In this document: positions 42,522 to 54,639 of the stretch, piece by piece
Position numbering within the stretch: position 1 is the stretch's first letter
How the letters are laid out: every line of letters starts with the position of its first letter
From: Porodaedalea pini
Taxonomy: Eukaryota > Basidiomycota > Agaricomycetes > Hymenochaetales > Hymenochaetaceae
NCBI GenBank assembly: GCA_002794775.1
Contig: NBAY01000092.1
Location: 1 to 64,000, forward strand
DNA length: 64,000 nucleotides
Reading direction: 5' to 3'
Translations under genes and position numbers: made by a program
Notes under the pieces: model-generated
What the model saw: the letters and a program-made list of their open reading frames with translations, nothing else
What the model was told of the DNA's origin: nothing
Databases searched by the model: none

Positions 42522-45500
42522 TCAAAAGTCCGAATGATAGAGGAGATTACCAAGCTTAGATAAAACCCAACTTGAAGTCGCCCTTTGGTTCCTCTCATAT
42601 TTCCAGCACTCCTCCACGATCGGCCAGAACTTGTCATTCACGTCAGCTCTCTTCGCGGGTAGACCTCCAGCTAACTTAATATCCCTAACTGTGTTGAGAT
42701 GGTACAAAGCGTAAGGCTTTTTTCCAAACATGACCTGGAAATGTCATTAAAATCATAAATGTGTGGAACCTGAACGAATCGCACCTCAAGGATCACACAA
42801 CCAAACGCATACATATCACCCTCTTTGCTCACTCGTACGACAATACTTTCATGAGCGAAAAGTAGCTCAGGAGCTAACCAGTTATCGCAAGTCCTCTGCT
42901 CTGCGGATTGCTGGTACAGCCGTTCCTTCACTTCTATGGTGATATCAGAGATCCCAAAGTCACAAAGTACCGCACGAGTCTCTCCAGATTCGAGCCTTTG
43001 AACCAGAATGTTCGCCTGCAGAGTTATAAAGGTAAAACAGATGACGGAGTGGGAAAGCAGAAGGTGATTGAACTGACAGCGCGAAGGTCGCCGTGAGCAA
43101 CATCCTCGGAATGGACTAGATTGTTTCTTGAATATACAAAGTGGGTACGGAATTGCGACACTCACGATGTTGTATGCCAGATGCCACATCATGAAGCTTT
43201 ACAAAGGCGAAAGAAGGAAGTCAGCTCTTCACTCTGGTAGTGTCTACCGGATAACTCACGAAACTCAGCTTCTTCTTTTCAGACGAGGATGGGTGTTCCT
43301 TCAGAAAGCGTTCTAGGTTTTTATCGAGACAAGCTGGAGTAACAAGCGAAGGAAAAGTATCCTGAGGGAGTATACAGTATCCAAGAAGAGGTAGAACATT
43401 GTCATGCTTCAGATTGACCCAGATAGAGGATTCTCGTTTTACGAGCTGTGATTAATCAGAGAGTCGAGTTACGAAGAATTATGGATACGACTCACGTTTC
43501 CTATAGCTGAAGTTTTCTTCTTATAACTCTTCACGGCATACTGGATGAAACGATCTCAGTGTATAGAACCAGATAAAATTGGACAAAGTTAGTACGTACG
43601 AGCTCGGAACCATCTTTCGAATTACGAGCAGAGACGACAGAGAACGCTCCTGACCCAAGTATTTTCAATGGCTTAGGCTGGACATCTATCTTCTTCAGCC
43701 CGGACTGCTTCAGTCCTAAATTACAACTTGTGTTATCTTCTTGCGACGTGACCAACGTTTTGGATATACCTTCGAAATCGAACTCAAAATCTGCCTCGTC
43801 ACAGTTCGTTGCAATGATCTCAGCAGCCTTCGTAGATTCCATTTTTTGGATGTCGCTACAGGCATAATCAAGATCGGACTCGCATTCTAGTAGCCTTGAG
43901 TCCAGAACTAAGGCCCTCGCTTTCGCCGAAAAGTCTTTTGGATCAATATCAAACAGCTGCGATACCGCAGGCTTCGGTACGTCTTACAACCATCATTATA
44001 ACGCGCTCGTTATAGAGAAATGAAGACTGACTCACAGCTGGACTGTGCCTTGTCCTCCTTTGCGGCGATCAAGTAAGGATCAGCCAAGAGCACACCACCG
44101 AAGGCCTGTGCAAAGCATCGCTGTCTTAGTACCTTGGTTGTAAGAGAAATGAATTGTGTGAGTCACCGAAACTAGGCGTTGGATATCCTCCATCAAATTC
44201 TCTAGTTCCACCAAAGCGGTCGATAGGATGTCGGAAGCGAGGTTTTGTATGGTTGCGCTATCGTTGTATACACCCTTCGCCTTTTCTGTCGTTTTCCATA
44301 GTGAGAAAACAATACTTAACGCAAAAGTTAGTTTGCATCAAAAGTATGACAATCAGTAACGACGCACGGAACGGTGAGACCGAAAAGCATTGAAATACCG
44401 TAATCCTGATCAGGATGCTTTGCGTGGAGACGAACAAGTTCGACGGCAACTATTCTGGCCTTGTCAGCAATATTTGAAAGGCGGCCAACGGAAGGAAATC
44501 GTTCTAAGTACTAGAATGTTCCCTGTCACCCATAGTTTGTTTATTGAAACTAGTTGAACACGCACCTCAGAGGTAAGGTCATCAAACACGTATACGACGC
44601 ACTTACATAGCGTTTTTAGGTCTGCCCAGGCATCGGCACCTGAAGATATTATTTACAAGTAAGAAAGTAGAATATATCGAAAATTGATATCGATCGCGCA
44701 CCATGGCATTTTGATGGACGCTTCTCCATCCACCAGGTCTGGAACTGTGCCTCTGAGTATTCCAAGCTAGTTACCCACGTCATCCTCGAGTTTGCAGTTG
44801 CAAGTACTAGAGACAGAGATGTACACATTAGACACGTCTTTGTACAAGGAGAGCTCTGCTTACGGTTAAATTCTACGCTCCATGGCTCGGAAGAGGTTGA
44901 AGCAATCCCGGAAGAGCGTAAGAAAGGCTCTTCTGTCCGAAAGGCGTAATTACTGACATCAATGTATTTCTCTCTTTTAGCGGTAGACCTCTGAACTTCA
45001 GCGTTAGAACACCGTCGAGACACAAAGATTGGACAAACCTCTATGTCAAGCTTGACAAGAAATATATTTTCTAGCGCTATCCTTCTTGTTTTTATAGCAG
45101 ACAGGATTGGCGGAAGAGGTACTTTTCGAGCTATTCGAATGAAGAAGTTTTTGCTGTTCGTGGGGGCGGTCAAGAGATCATACGTTTCCCTTGCACTAGA
45201 GATACGTTCATCAACAACACGCAAGAGTTCGAATATAGATACGCACTCCTGGATTGCTTCTTTTACGCTTTGAGTCTGCCTATCACTATTATCCTCCGCT
45301 TCCATGTATTTTCCCATCCTACTCTCTACCTCGGCTTCAAGGCTGCCCATCTCCTTCGCAAGCAATTTATTCTGTAAGCTCAATAATGTCATTTCTGAAT
45401 CAACTTCAATCTTAACCATGACTCGCCATTGTGCGAACGGATAGAAAGAAAATTCGCCCTCTCTCTTCAAGTGACATTTCGTTTCCTTTGTGCATTTAGC

Positions 45501-45571
45501 GGTGAAACCAGTTCGAGGAGCTTTGAGGGATGCCAGTTGATCGAGACTTGCGAATGAGGTCGAGCTGCCAT
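42522..45571 (-). CDS. TKL1-type protein kinase with helical N-terminal region (cluster 2)
   Basis: This is the paralogue of the genes at 21.5-24.5 and 59.1-62.0 kb. The N-terminal exons (~44650-45440) encode a helical, charged region with coiled-coil-like stretches (LLSLQNKLLAKEMGSLEAEVESR). Downstream are the shared blocks FQTWWMEKRPS and ADAWADLKTLCKCVVYVFDDL. The kinase domain has ILGSGAFSVVSAR (glycine-rich loop), YAVKSYKKK (VAIK Lys), HNVLPLLGYCILP preceded by KRESSIWVNLKHD, HGDLRA|ANILV (HRD as HGD), VLCDFGISD (DFG), NWLAPELL (APE) and GDMYAFGCVILE. It ends after LLYHSDF at 42522. The start is uncertain; an ATG at 45571 is the nearest candidate, 194 bp from the divergent RPGW kinase. 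Catalytic residues are intact. Confidence 0.75.
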
Positions 45572-45764
45572 TTGATCTATATGAGTACAACGGATTGTCC
45601 TTGACGACAGGAAAGCAAGTAGTGTGTGAGGGCTGTTCAATTGTAAACAATTGTTTTTGGCTCGCCTTGTTTGAGTTTCTTCGACGTTGTCGTCATGATG
45701 AATCCGACTTATGTAATCGATCAACGTGAATGTCCGCACGACACTTCTCCGAGTCATACTGATA
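45572..45764. promoter_or_regulatory. Shared divergent promoter, cluster 2
   Basis: About 190 bp separate the candidate start of TKL1 (-) from the ATG of the RPGW kinase (+). The arrangement is the same as at 21356-21509 and 62018-62274. Confidence 0.45.
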
Positions 45765-47146
45765 ATGGCGGCCACAACATCAAGTACGAGCAAGACCGAC
45801 AAACCATTAAAGCGCGATCCTTATTCGCTTAGAGAAGATGAGCGATGGTGGCGCGATCAATATGAGCTGCTATTAAAACACGGGTACAAACTTCGTCCAC
45901 GATTCCGACCAGGATGGACACCTTCATGGACTATAAGAAAGAAAGCCCCAGAGCTCTGCGAGGACGGGCATGCAAATCGCGTATGTGATGCATTTATTCT
46001 GTTAAAATAGGTCATTTTCTCACTGGCAACGTCGTGCAGCATCCGAAAACCATTGATGCGAGACGCGTTTCCGACGGCAAACGCGTGAAGATCAAGAAAC
46101 TTGTCAAGGGCAGCAAAGAAGTGGAGCTCGCACTATTTCTTTCAAGTGAATCGCTTCTGAAAGATCCTCGAAATCACTGTGTTCCTGTCCTCGATGTGTT
46201 CAGCGAGGAGAACGATCGCTTGGAATTTGTGGTTATGCCTCTGTTGATAACGTATAAGAGGCCACCGTTCTCCTCCGTCGACGAAGTTATGGATTTTATG
46301 AAACAAACACTTGAAGTTTGTCTCATATTTTCTTGTCAACGAGCCCTGAAATTAACGTCGTTGTCCAGGGCTTGTCATTTATACATGATCAAGGAGTAGC
46401 GCACAGGTAGACCCTCGCCCTTCTGTCTATCACTTTATTTGTTAATGATCGTGTACCTAGGGATTGCTCTGTTCTCAATATCATGATGGATGGAGAACCT
46501 TTATACCCTAAAGGGTTCCATCCTAGTATGCCGCTGCTTGATGCATCTGGAAAAACTGCTAGCCCACGTCGACGTCGCGATGTTTCCGGTGTGACTTATT
46601 ACTTCACGGACTTCGGAATTTCTACTCGCTTTGACGGCACTGAGCAGACTCGACTGGTGACCGGTGAGGACGGACAGGACCAGGAAGTTCCCGAACTTCA
46701 TCGACCTGAGCCATACGACCCCTTTCCCGTCGATGTTTTCATTCTTGGGAATCTTTTCCGAAAGGAGTTTATGAAAGTATGGATCATCATTCTTTTCCCT
46801 GACAGTATGATTGATACATTTTACGTAGGTGTATGAAAACTTCAGCTTTCTCGAGCCGCTCATTGAAAGAATGACGCAACAAGACCCGAAGGATCGCCCG
46901 ACTATCCAGGAAGCGCTGCAACTGTTCAATGACATCGTTGGGAAACAGCCCCCTCGGTCATTACGGTGGGCTCTTGTTTACTATGACGGCAGCAGGTTCG
47001 AAAGATTTATTTGGAATGCCGACTCCGTGAGGCGTGAAGCTATGCTCTTGGCAAGGACCTTTCTACGTGAGTGAAATTGACACAGTCCAGATATAGCGAT
47101 AAATCATATTTTTCCAATAGCCTTGACATCGAAAAGGGGCCGATAG
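45765..47146 (+). CDS. Divergent protein kinase, 'RPGW' type (cluster 2)
   Basis: The start is the ATG at 45765. The N-terminal block KLRPRFRPGWTPSW is followed by VKIKKL (Lys), HCVPVLDVF, VVMPLLITYKRPPFSSVDEVMDFMKQTLE, GVAHR|DCSVLNIMMD (catalytic loop split by an intron between Arg and Asp), YYFTDFGISTRF, QEVPELH and DPFPVDVFILGNLF. A final intron after TFL leads to PLTSKRGR and a TAG at 47144-47146; the C-terminal PL...R ending matches the cluster 3 paralogue. No glycine-rich loop is visible. Catalytic residues are otherwise complete. The HeLo-like pseudokinase gene follows 1 kb downstream on the same strand. Partners and substrates are unknown. Confidence 0.82.
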
Positions 47147-48162
47147 AGAGCGTGTGCTAGGCTCTACTGGGCTCAGTGGGACTCTTTCCTCTTCAGCTCA
47201 TTCTTCGTGCTAAGTCAAAGTTATTAGGCATACTATTTTGTTATTTTCTACATACTCGGAAAACGGAATGTTTTGGTGCGCGGGATACGGATTAATGGTG
47301 CCGGCCTCACTGCAATTATACAGAATACTTTTGAGCTAGAGTCTGCTCATACTCAGAGCTTGCCGAAGAGACGAATGCCATACTTGAGTGAAACAACCCT
47401 CAGAACTTGGCACATGACACGATACCGAATAAGAGACACAGTATACGAAACGGGAAGTGTCAGGCATGTACCAATATGTCTACCGCACTGGCTACAGAAA
47501 GCAAATTGACTATTCTGCAATTGTGTGGGCAGTCTTGTTATGCAGCAAGCGGACGTGCCAGTCCCAATAGTGTGGCACGATGTTTGAAAATATTAATGAA
47601 CGGCCTTAGGAAACCTGATAAGGTTCTCGAGGGCCAATACGCATGCAACTTGCGAACCAATGGTTAATAACACCGACGATTTCAACAACACTTTTCGATC
47701 TTTGTTGGAAACGAGGCGACCTTGTTGAGCATTAAAAATAGAACATTGTGATACCCCTAGCTCCGTAGCAATCCCCGAAGACAAGCTGTCAAAAGAACAA
47801 AAGCTCTGCGGCTATCCGGGCTGATCGGCGATCGAATAAAGTTCAAAGCTTAGTACGTAAGATCCTCTGTGGGATGTTATGTTCGTTTATGAGTCCACCC
47901 GCCTGCTTTGCGGTCTCGTCTATCGATCCAGCCAACTCATCGCAATTCTGCAGAGAATCAGGTTAGTTAACGCACTTATGTTCTACCTACTTCTCACTCA
48001 TAGTCTATGCATAGTTATCATTTTGATCCACCCCCCCTTCAAGATTTGTTTTGTCGAACTTCTATCTGTAAAGTTTTCTGAATCATAGTGAGCTCGCTAC
48101 TGTCGCTACTAGATTCGCTGCTGACCATGTGCTTTTTCAAAGCTACCTCAAACAGTCTCGCC
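47147..48162. other. Spacer between RPGW kinase and HeLo-like pseudokinase, cluster 2
   Basis: In cluster 1 the equivalent spacer is about 400 bp, and here it is about 1 kb. Small frames at 47273-47667 have no recognised family. No repeat was recognised that would explain the extra length. Confidence 0.4.
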
Positions 48163-50001
48163 ATGTCTGACCTTGTGGCTCTGGTCGTCGGAATACCAGG
48201 CATTGTTGAAGGTTTCGTGAAGACATGCCGGACCATCGAAAGTTACAAAGGCGTGGAGCAGAAGCATCGAGAGACCATCGCCGACGCGGTCCATTACTCT
48301 AAAAAGCTCGAGTACTATGCTCACTTTGTCGATCAATCTCCCTTAAAGGAAAACGGAATGCAGGCCGGGTCGGAAGGTACGAAAGAAACCACGTCCGACG
48401 TATCACAGGCAGCGGATACTGCGAGTATGGAAGTTGGAGACCGTATGGCGATTCTGCGAGACTCTCATCAGCTTTTAACCGACCTCTTCGAAAAGTCTCT
48501 CATGTCTCTCAGTACTGCTAGGAAGGTTGTCGATGAATGGACCCTGCGCCTTGGATTGGACGTAGATGATCAGAGTCACAGCCGCCTTTACATCGCAAAG
48601 CTTGCGCTGGCGATTTGTGATCGCTTGACTGGGAAAGATCGTTCCACAGGTCATAGAAAAGAAAATGGGCCGCTCTCTAATTTCCGCAGCAAGACGGCGC
48701 TCCTGGTTATCGGGTGTCAACAGATCGAGGACGCGATGGGTAGACTGAAACACTGGCTGCGCGAATTACATGACATACTCATGGCTTCACCAGCACTGCG
48801 CCATCATCTTCCAAAGCTGGAAGCTGTCGTCTTGGAGCACGGAAAAGGAACTAATGATGATGTTCTATTTGTCGCAGTGGCCAGAGAGAGGGAGGGTGGT
48901 ACGCAGACGATGGAGACTGTTAAGCCTGATTTGATATCATCACTTCGTCCGCTGGATGACCGGAAAGCACATAACTTTATGCTCGTCGACTCGCAGGATA
49001 GTCCATACCATGGCTGTCTTGTGGACCGCAGAAACGTTCTTCGTCTTTTGCAAGAGGGAAAGGAGAGTCAGGCTGTTAAGGATACCGAGCTCATCGCTCG
49101 CCTTTTTGCTGAGGAACGTGACGAACTCGGACATGACATTTCGGCAAGTGTAGGCGTCCTCCCGTGCTGCGGCTTCGCGAGACCTATTCGCGAGCACCAC
49201 GATCTCGTCTTCCGCCTTCCTGAGAATACTCGACGGCCACGCACCCTCCGCAGTCTTCTTTTGCAAGGAAATCCCCGACATTCCCTAAACGATCGCCTCG
49301 ACTTTTCTATCAAGCTTGCGACCACCGTCCTAATTGTACATTCACTAAAGCTTGTCCACAAGGATATCCGCCCGGATTCTATCATTGTTCTTGAGCGGTT
49401 TAGTACGCTCTCTGAGGCATTTGATAGCCCTCGAACCCTTGGTGAACCCTACCTCGTCGCTTTCAACGAGTCACGATCGCTGGACTCAGCTACAGTTCCT
49501 ATAACAGAGGCTCAAGACGATGAGGTCCGCTGGGCGTCTTTATATCGCCACCCGCGACATCTTGCAAGCCATCTTCATCGCCCTTTTGAGATGCGCGACG
49601 ACATTTACAGCCTAGGCATTTGCCTGCTTGAGGTTGCAATATGGAACTCGCTCTTTTCCTGGGACGAGACGCGGAAGATTTACGTCAATAACACTTCCGT
49701 ATGTGACCTTTCCGAAGAAAGGTATGACAGGATGCTTGAAGAAATGGGCGAGGATGTGAATCGTAGCCAGGCGTGGTTCAGACAACTGGATCTGGAGAAA
49801 CTCGCCGAGGAAAAGGTCGCTGTGACTATGGGAAATGCTTTCAAAGACGTTGTCGTCGAATGCCTCACTTTTGGAACGGGAAAGAAGTCGCTGAAAGAGG
49901 TACTTGAAGGGAAAGACCTGGGTCGGACTCATCTCCAAAATCAGAGTGTCGCATTCATAAATAACATTCTGTCTAAACTTCGTAGTCTAAAACTGTCTTA
50001 G
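48163..50001 (+). CDS. HeLo/SesA-like helical domain fused to a pseudokinase (cluster 2)
   Basis: This intronless gene encodes 612 residues, starting at the ATG of MSDLVALVVG (48163). An upstream extension of 25 codons opens with a non-ATG codon. The N-terminal segment LVALVVGIPGIVEGFVKTCR and the helices to about residue 220 match the cluster 1 paralogue. The kinase-like half has LVHKDIRPDSIIV (His 399, Asp 401; Ser in place of Asn), LVAFNESRSLD at the DFG position (Asp lost), and MRDDIYSLGICLLEVAIW. No glycine-rich loop or VAIK Lys is visible. It is a pseudokinase by motif. The layout of a helical bundle followed by a pseudokinase is like animal MLKL, and HeLo-type domains are known membrane-active death effectors in fungi. 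Function here is inferred only. Confidence 0.78.
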   Translation: MSDLVALVVGIPGIVEGFVKTCRTIESYKGVEQKHRETIADAVHYSKKLEYYAHFVDQSPLKENGMQAGSEGTKETTSDVSQAADTASMEVGDRMAILRDSHQLLTDLFEKSLMSLSTARKVVDEWTLRLGLDVDDQSHSRLYIAKLALAICDRLTGKDRSTGHRKENGPLSNFRSKTALLVIGCQQIEDAMGRLKHWLRELHDILMASPALRHHLPKLEAVVLEHGKGTNDDVLFVAVAREREGGTQTMETVKPDLISSLRPLDDRKAHNFMLVDSQDSPYHGCLVDRRNVLRLLQEGKESQAVKDTELIARLFAEERDELGHDISASVGVLPCCGFARPIREHHDLVFRLPENTRRPRTLRSLLLQGNPRHSLNDRLDFSIKLATTVLIVHSLKLVHKDIRPDSIIVLERFSTLSEAFDSPRTLGEPYLVAFNESRSLDSATVPITEAQDDEVRWASLYRHPRHLASHLHRPFEMRDDIYSLGICLLEVAIWNSLFSWDETRKIYVNNTSVCDLSEERYDRMLEEMGEDVNRSQAWFRQLDLEKLAEEKVAVTMGNAFKDVVVECLTFGTGKKSLKEVLEGKDLGRTHLQNQSVAFINNILSKLRSLKLS

Positions 50002-50080
50002 TACTTACTATGAATGCAATACCATCTCGCTGCTAAATGCTGAGTCTGTCGGGAAAACGGGTCGATTTGAAGGTAACAGG

Positions 50081-51438
50081 TTAATCTAAAAGCATATTCA
50101 TATAAAGTGCAATGCCAGACGCATCAATACGTGCTTCAGGTTCGTCATTCCAGCAGTGTTCCATAATAGACCAAACGGCATCATCAATGACTAACTCTGA
50201 CGGTCTTGGCGGATGTCTCCGTGCCTTGAGTCGAGATAGAGTTCTGTCATCCTGTCCCCAAGGGTCGCTTCCTTTCAGCGTCTGCAAGTAAGATTGCCGA
50301 TCTGTGAGTACAAATATACGAAGCTAAGAAAGAGACATACAATTCACCTCAAGCAGAGTACAACCGAACGACCATATATCACCGTAGGGAGTTGGGTTGG
50401 TATAGCTGGGCTGCCCATTTATGATAAACTCTGGCGGGGTCCATTGTATTGAGGTCATCATTGTTGTGTATGCCATGTCTATTCCAGTTTGGTCTAGGAA
50501 CTTTGCGGAGCCAAAATCCGAGATGCAGGCGATGAATGTCTTGCCACTCTCTTTCACAAGTATATTAGACTGAAGAAGCCAAAACTGTCAGATGCTATGA
50601 AAAAGCAGATCAGTTGATCCACGTACGCCTTTGATGTCTCTATGAACCACTTGCGGAGTAAGCGAATGCACTAAATGATGGAAAGTCAAGTCATGTTACA
50701 AAATCAACTTTGAGCGCGTACGGTACTCTAGTCCACGTGCGACATCTCGTGTCTGAACATAGGAGCAATCAGCTTAGAAAAGCATTACTGCACGAGACGA
50801 AATATCATCGTACTAGGCTCAGGCGAATCGCAACGGTTATACTCCTATCATTCTCAACAAATCGACGCAGATCCCTTCGTGGATAATAGGGCGAAACTGT
50901 AGCTGGCAGAATACTTCCATTGAAGCTCTCCATGAATGCAGAAATTCCCGCAATGTTCGGGTGGCTGCCGATCTTGCGCCAAATGCCAGCCTCGCGCTTA
51001 AAATACTGAATAACACTTTTTATATCAGAATACCGTGTGTCATAGAAGATAAAGGTTTTACCAGAAGCAACTTTTTCTTCCTCTCTTCATCATTGAGAGC
51101 TTGCTTGGCAGTATCCGAGTTGAAGGTCTTTACTACAACGGTCCTCTTAAAGAAAGAAGTTAGTAAGAGCTATTGCTACGAGTTAAAGAGCACCTACCGG
51201 ACTGTGGTCAAGCTCGGATTGGGATGCCATCGATGCTAGGATGATGTGTGAACGCCATCCATGTGTAAGAGTATCGATATGCGTAAGCTGAGACTCTTTA
51301 AATTCGGGAACGGCCCACTCCTCGCGGATACCTGAAGAAGAAAAGACCTGAGTAGGGTCAAAACACTGCACCTTTTCACGCACCTGAAAGGATTTTTTGT
51401 TTCACTTCTTCTACGGATGCCGAAGTATCTGATGACAT
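50081..51438 (-). CDS. TKL2-type protein kinase (cluster 2)
   Basis: The start is the ATG at 51438 (MSSDTSASVEEVKQKIL), joined by an intron to GIREEWAVPEFKESQLTHID. The kinase motifs are VVVKTFNSD (Lys), YFKREAGIWRKIGSHPNIAGISAF, PYYPRRDLRRF (hinge), QVVHRDIKG|SNILV (HRD), ACISDFGSAKF (DFG), IQWTPPEFI (PPE) and YGDIWSFGCTLLE. The product ends after YMNMLLD, with TAA at 50081-50083. The catalytic residues are complete. The gene is convergent with the HeLo-like pseudokinase, whose stop is only 80 bp away. It is closest in pattern to the TKL2 genes at 25.0 and 57.2 kb. Confidence 0.82.
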
Positions 51439-52229
51439 CTCAAAGAGCCAACCGGGAGTAAGAATATTGATATTACGAGGCGAGATGTGGGGCTGTCTCA
51501 GCCAGCCGATTATATAGCGTATGAAGCGGTGGCAAGGAGTGGGAAGCACTACCAAATGTCATAGAACCCGTTAAACGTCATGGGCGGTGCGTGAAGTCCT
51601 TCAGGATGGGAAGTGATAAGATACGGTGGTTGAGAGGCTTCACTACGTGAAGCCACGTGTGAACCAACGAGGTATCACAGGCATAGCATAGTCATAAATA
51701 GTGATACACTTCTTGATCGAGAACAATTGACAGCTTGTGACCAGCGGACTCGAACGGAAGAATTTCCAGAATGTTCATCTATTCATCATAGAGAATTGAA
51801 ACAGATGGGGCTTGAACAAAATAGCACCAGTCTTACGATAATCAATATCGAAGGAGTGGTATTGAAGATTAATTATATGCGGCTGAGAAGAGATAGGCCG
51901 CGAGATGCACACAAATTTGATAGATAGACGTCTACAAGGGGAAACAACTGAAAGTGGAACATGAGAGAGATCGATGTAACTTGAAGCCGATGTGCGACCC
52001 GCAACACGATGTTCGCATCAGCGTCGGAGAACTGTCTAGCGCTGAGTGGCCGTTTGCCTTGTTAAAATCCGATTGACGCATTGACGTACAGCTCTTTGGC
52101 TGCGCACGTCTGTCCGGAATGGATTATGTGTAAACGTGCGGTGTATGAGCTTGTCAGGCGACTCGGCCTAGCGTCGTACTGAATCTGCGTACTAGAGACA
52201 GGTGAACTGAAAATAAGAGACTGCGAAAA
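51439..52229. other. Upstream region of TKL2, unassigned
   Basis: This should hold the promoter of the cluster 2 TKL2 gene. No other gene or repeat is supported. Confidence 0.4.
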
Positions 52230-53200
52230 CCGGTACCTTTGAATAGGATCAATAAACACTCGGACACGGAAGGCACACCCGGGGTCCCTGACTAGAGGCC
52301 ACCGCGGCTGTCGCATGTCGCTGAGTTCCCCGATCAAAGGAATTAATACAAGGCCCTCATTTTTATTTTTGTTTTTGAGTTTCGCGTCCTTACTTTGTGC
52401 GACGGCAACTGAGAGTTCACTGAGTCAATTCCGGGGATGAAGTCACGCGTCGGCAGAGATTTGCACGCTTTCCATATTGGGCGCAAAGTTCGTGCCAGGT
52501 CCCCGTCCGGATCCCTTTGTTCTCGACTCTCCCTTTGGCATTGCCAAACCCATGTCTTTTGCCTCCGTATCGCGGCCTGGTTTTTAATTTACGTGCGTGA
52601 GCAGTAGCCTTTCAGGCGATTATGCGCATGTATACCAATGACGATTTTAATGCAGGCGCGTCGACGATGTTGGTCTCGTACGACTCCCTTGGAAGTCTAC
52701 TGAACGCGTTCCGTTTGCGAGCTTGACCTCCCGTCGGTCGGGATACCAAATAAAAACAAACCTATGTTCATTTTGTACGTGAATGAGCGTTGTTACCTTA
52801 TCCCGCACAGACTAAATTTTAATATTTCCTGAGCAGAGTGTCGCTTGAGGTGGCAAAATGGTGCCCTAAAGCTTTCACCGTACAAGCACTGCGGTCGGCA
52901 CATCGTTGTTCATCGTGTCCGACATCGATGTCATTACAGTCGAGTTACTAGGTCGCCTATATTCGTACCAGAACTGTAAGTCGATATCAATTCTCCAAGT
53001 ACTCGGTGGCGATGAATTTACATTGTACTTAGTGCCGATGGTAGTCCGGTGCCAGTTACCGACCCCGTCAACCAGACGCTCTATCACCTTGCTTAGACTC
53101 CAGTCTCAACACTATCACGTTCCACATCTTCTGCTCAATTTGGAATCCATGGAAGGGAGAAGTTCTTGTTGCCATGCCGAGTAGCGGACTCAATCTTCGG
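52230..53200. repeat. Direct repeat, copy A (~0.95 kb)
   Basis: This segment aligns to 54640-55460 and then, after a gap, to 56360-56590. The best-conserved core, about 52490-52580, is nearly unchanged in the second copy at about 54895-54985 (for example GTCCCCGTCCGGATCCCTTT). No recognisable gene lies inside. A 92-codon frame at 52906-53184 has no family. The nature of the unit (old transposon, gene remnant or promoter block) is unclear. Confidence 0.65.
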
Positions 53201-54639
53201 TGAGAAGCCTGTTATGGTCAATGTGTGTCTTTGAGTCGCTAACTGTTACCAGTGCGTGATGAAATTCCTTGACTACTTAGGAGACGGCCGTCGCTCTGGA
53301 TAGAATTCAGGTCGTTGTAGTATATATTTTGCTTTCCAGTACGCCTCATTCGCCTTTGCTAAGTAACCACTCATTTGACGACTCGTTTCAGCTTTTGCAG
53401 ACTTCCATCAGCGCGATCGGGCACAACATATCTTCATCACCTTTCTAGCACTCAAATATGAAGCTCCATATCGGGATCCATTTTTGAACCGCGCCCTCTT
53501 GCTGAGCTAACTGTACACTGCATATGGTGGAGCAAATTCTCAATAAACTGCACATTCCGCATGCGTTGTATTTCTCTGAATACGGCTTATATTTGCTTAG
53601 AAGATGGGACTCTGGCATTGGCTGGCTGCACGTCCGGTAGACATTTAGTCGACCTGGAATTAATGATCATGAGGTTCCTCGCCTCCGAGAACGCCAGGTC
53701 GCCACGACCTAGTCCGACGTTGATCGGGATCGCGAAGAAAGAATCGTCCCTGTTACTGTTGATAAGTCATTTTCATGTCACCCAAACGGAGGCCTTCTTG
53801 TGCGAAAGCTTTGCAATGACAAAAGGATGGACAAGCATTGCACTTTGGCAGAACCGAATTCTTGTCGTCTATGATTAGCTCATAATGAGCATTTGCAAAT
53901 TGGGCCTGTCCGTGAGCCGCAAGCTACTGAAGCAGGTCGTCAAGCGTCAAGACTCTGACAGTTATCGTTCTGTCACTGTGTCAGGTCTCAATTGTCCTTG
54001 TGCGTTTGCGCGATCGCGGATCGCGGAAGCAAATCTCTGTAGTGGACCCCGGACACTCGAACCTTGTGGGACGGCATAGGTCCATAATGGTCCTACGCGG
54101 GTGCCACCGCCAAGGTTGGTTTGTCATTCTGCTTGTCCTCCCATCTGCCGTTGCAAAGCCTGCACAAGCTTAAGGAGCGTTTTCGAGAAGCTGGTCTTAG
54201 CAGCCGAGGAAGCAATGAGCGTTGGGGGTCATGCATTAGGATAGACATGCATGGCTAGATCCTGGCAATTATAAAAAAAGGCTCGCAAAGAGCAGAAACA
54301 GCGAAGAATTAGTCATACAGAAGGTCCGAAACTCCGATATCACGATTTCTGTCCATAGAACTTAGAAGTCCGTATACGGTATAGATCCTGATCAACTTAC
54401 TTCCTCAACAGCACTCAACATTTCTCCATTCTGAGATGACGTGCGGCTATGAATACTATCGCCGGGGGAGCTTGCTTTGCTACTTGTGCTGGCATTGAAG
54501 CTTCGTGCTCGAGGCCCTACAGGCCTGTGAATGCGCAGTAGCTGACTAGGTCCCTAGGAGCTCTCCGCGTCGATGATGAGAGGTTCCCGTTTCATGCACT
54601 CGGAGGTCCATCGGGCCACACGTTCTCAGGCACCGGTGG
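53201..54639. other. Sequence between the direct repeats
   Basis: The longest frame, 105 codons at 53561-53878, has no recognised domain. There is no reverse transcriptase, integrase or gag-like sequence, so the flanking repeats are not the LTRs of an intact element. Confidence 0.45.

Noticed and set aside
17879..50001. HeLo-like proteins considered as NLR immune receptors
   Set aside because: No NACHT or NB-ARC domain and no WD40, ANK or TPR repeats were seen. The C-terminal half is kinase-like.
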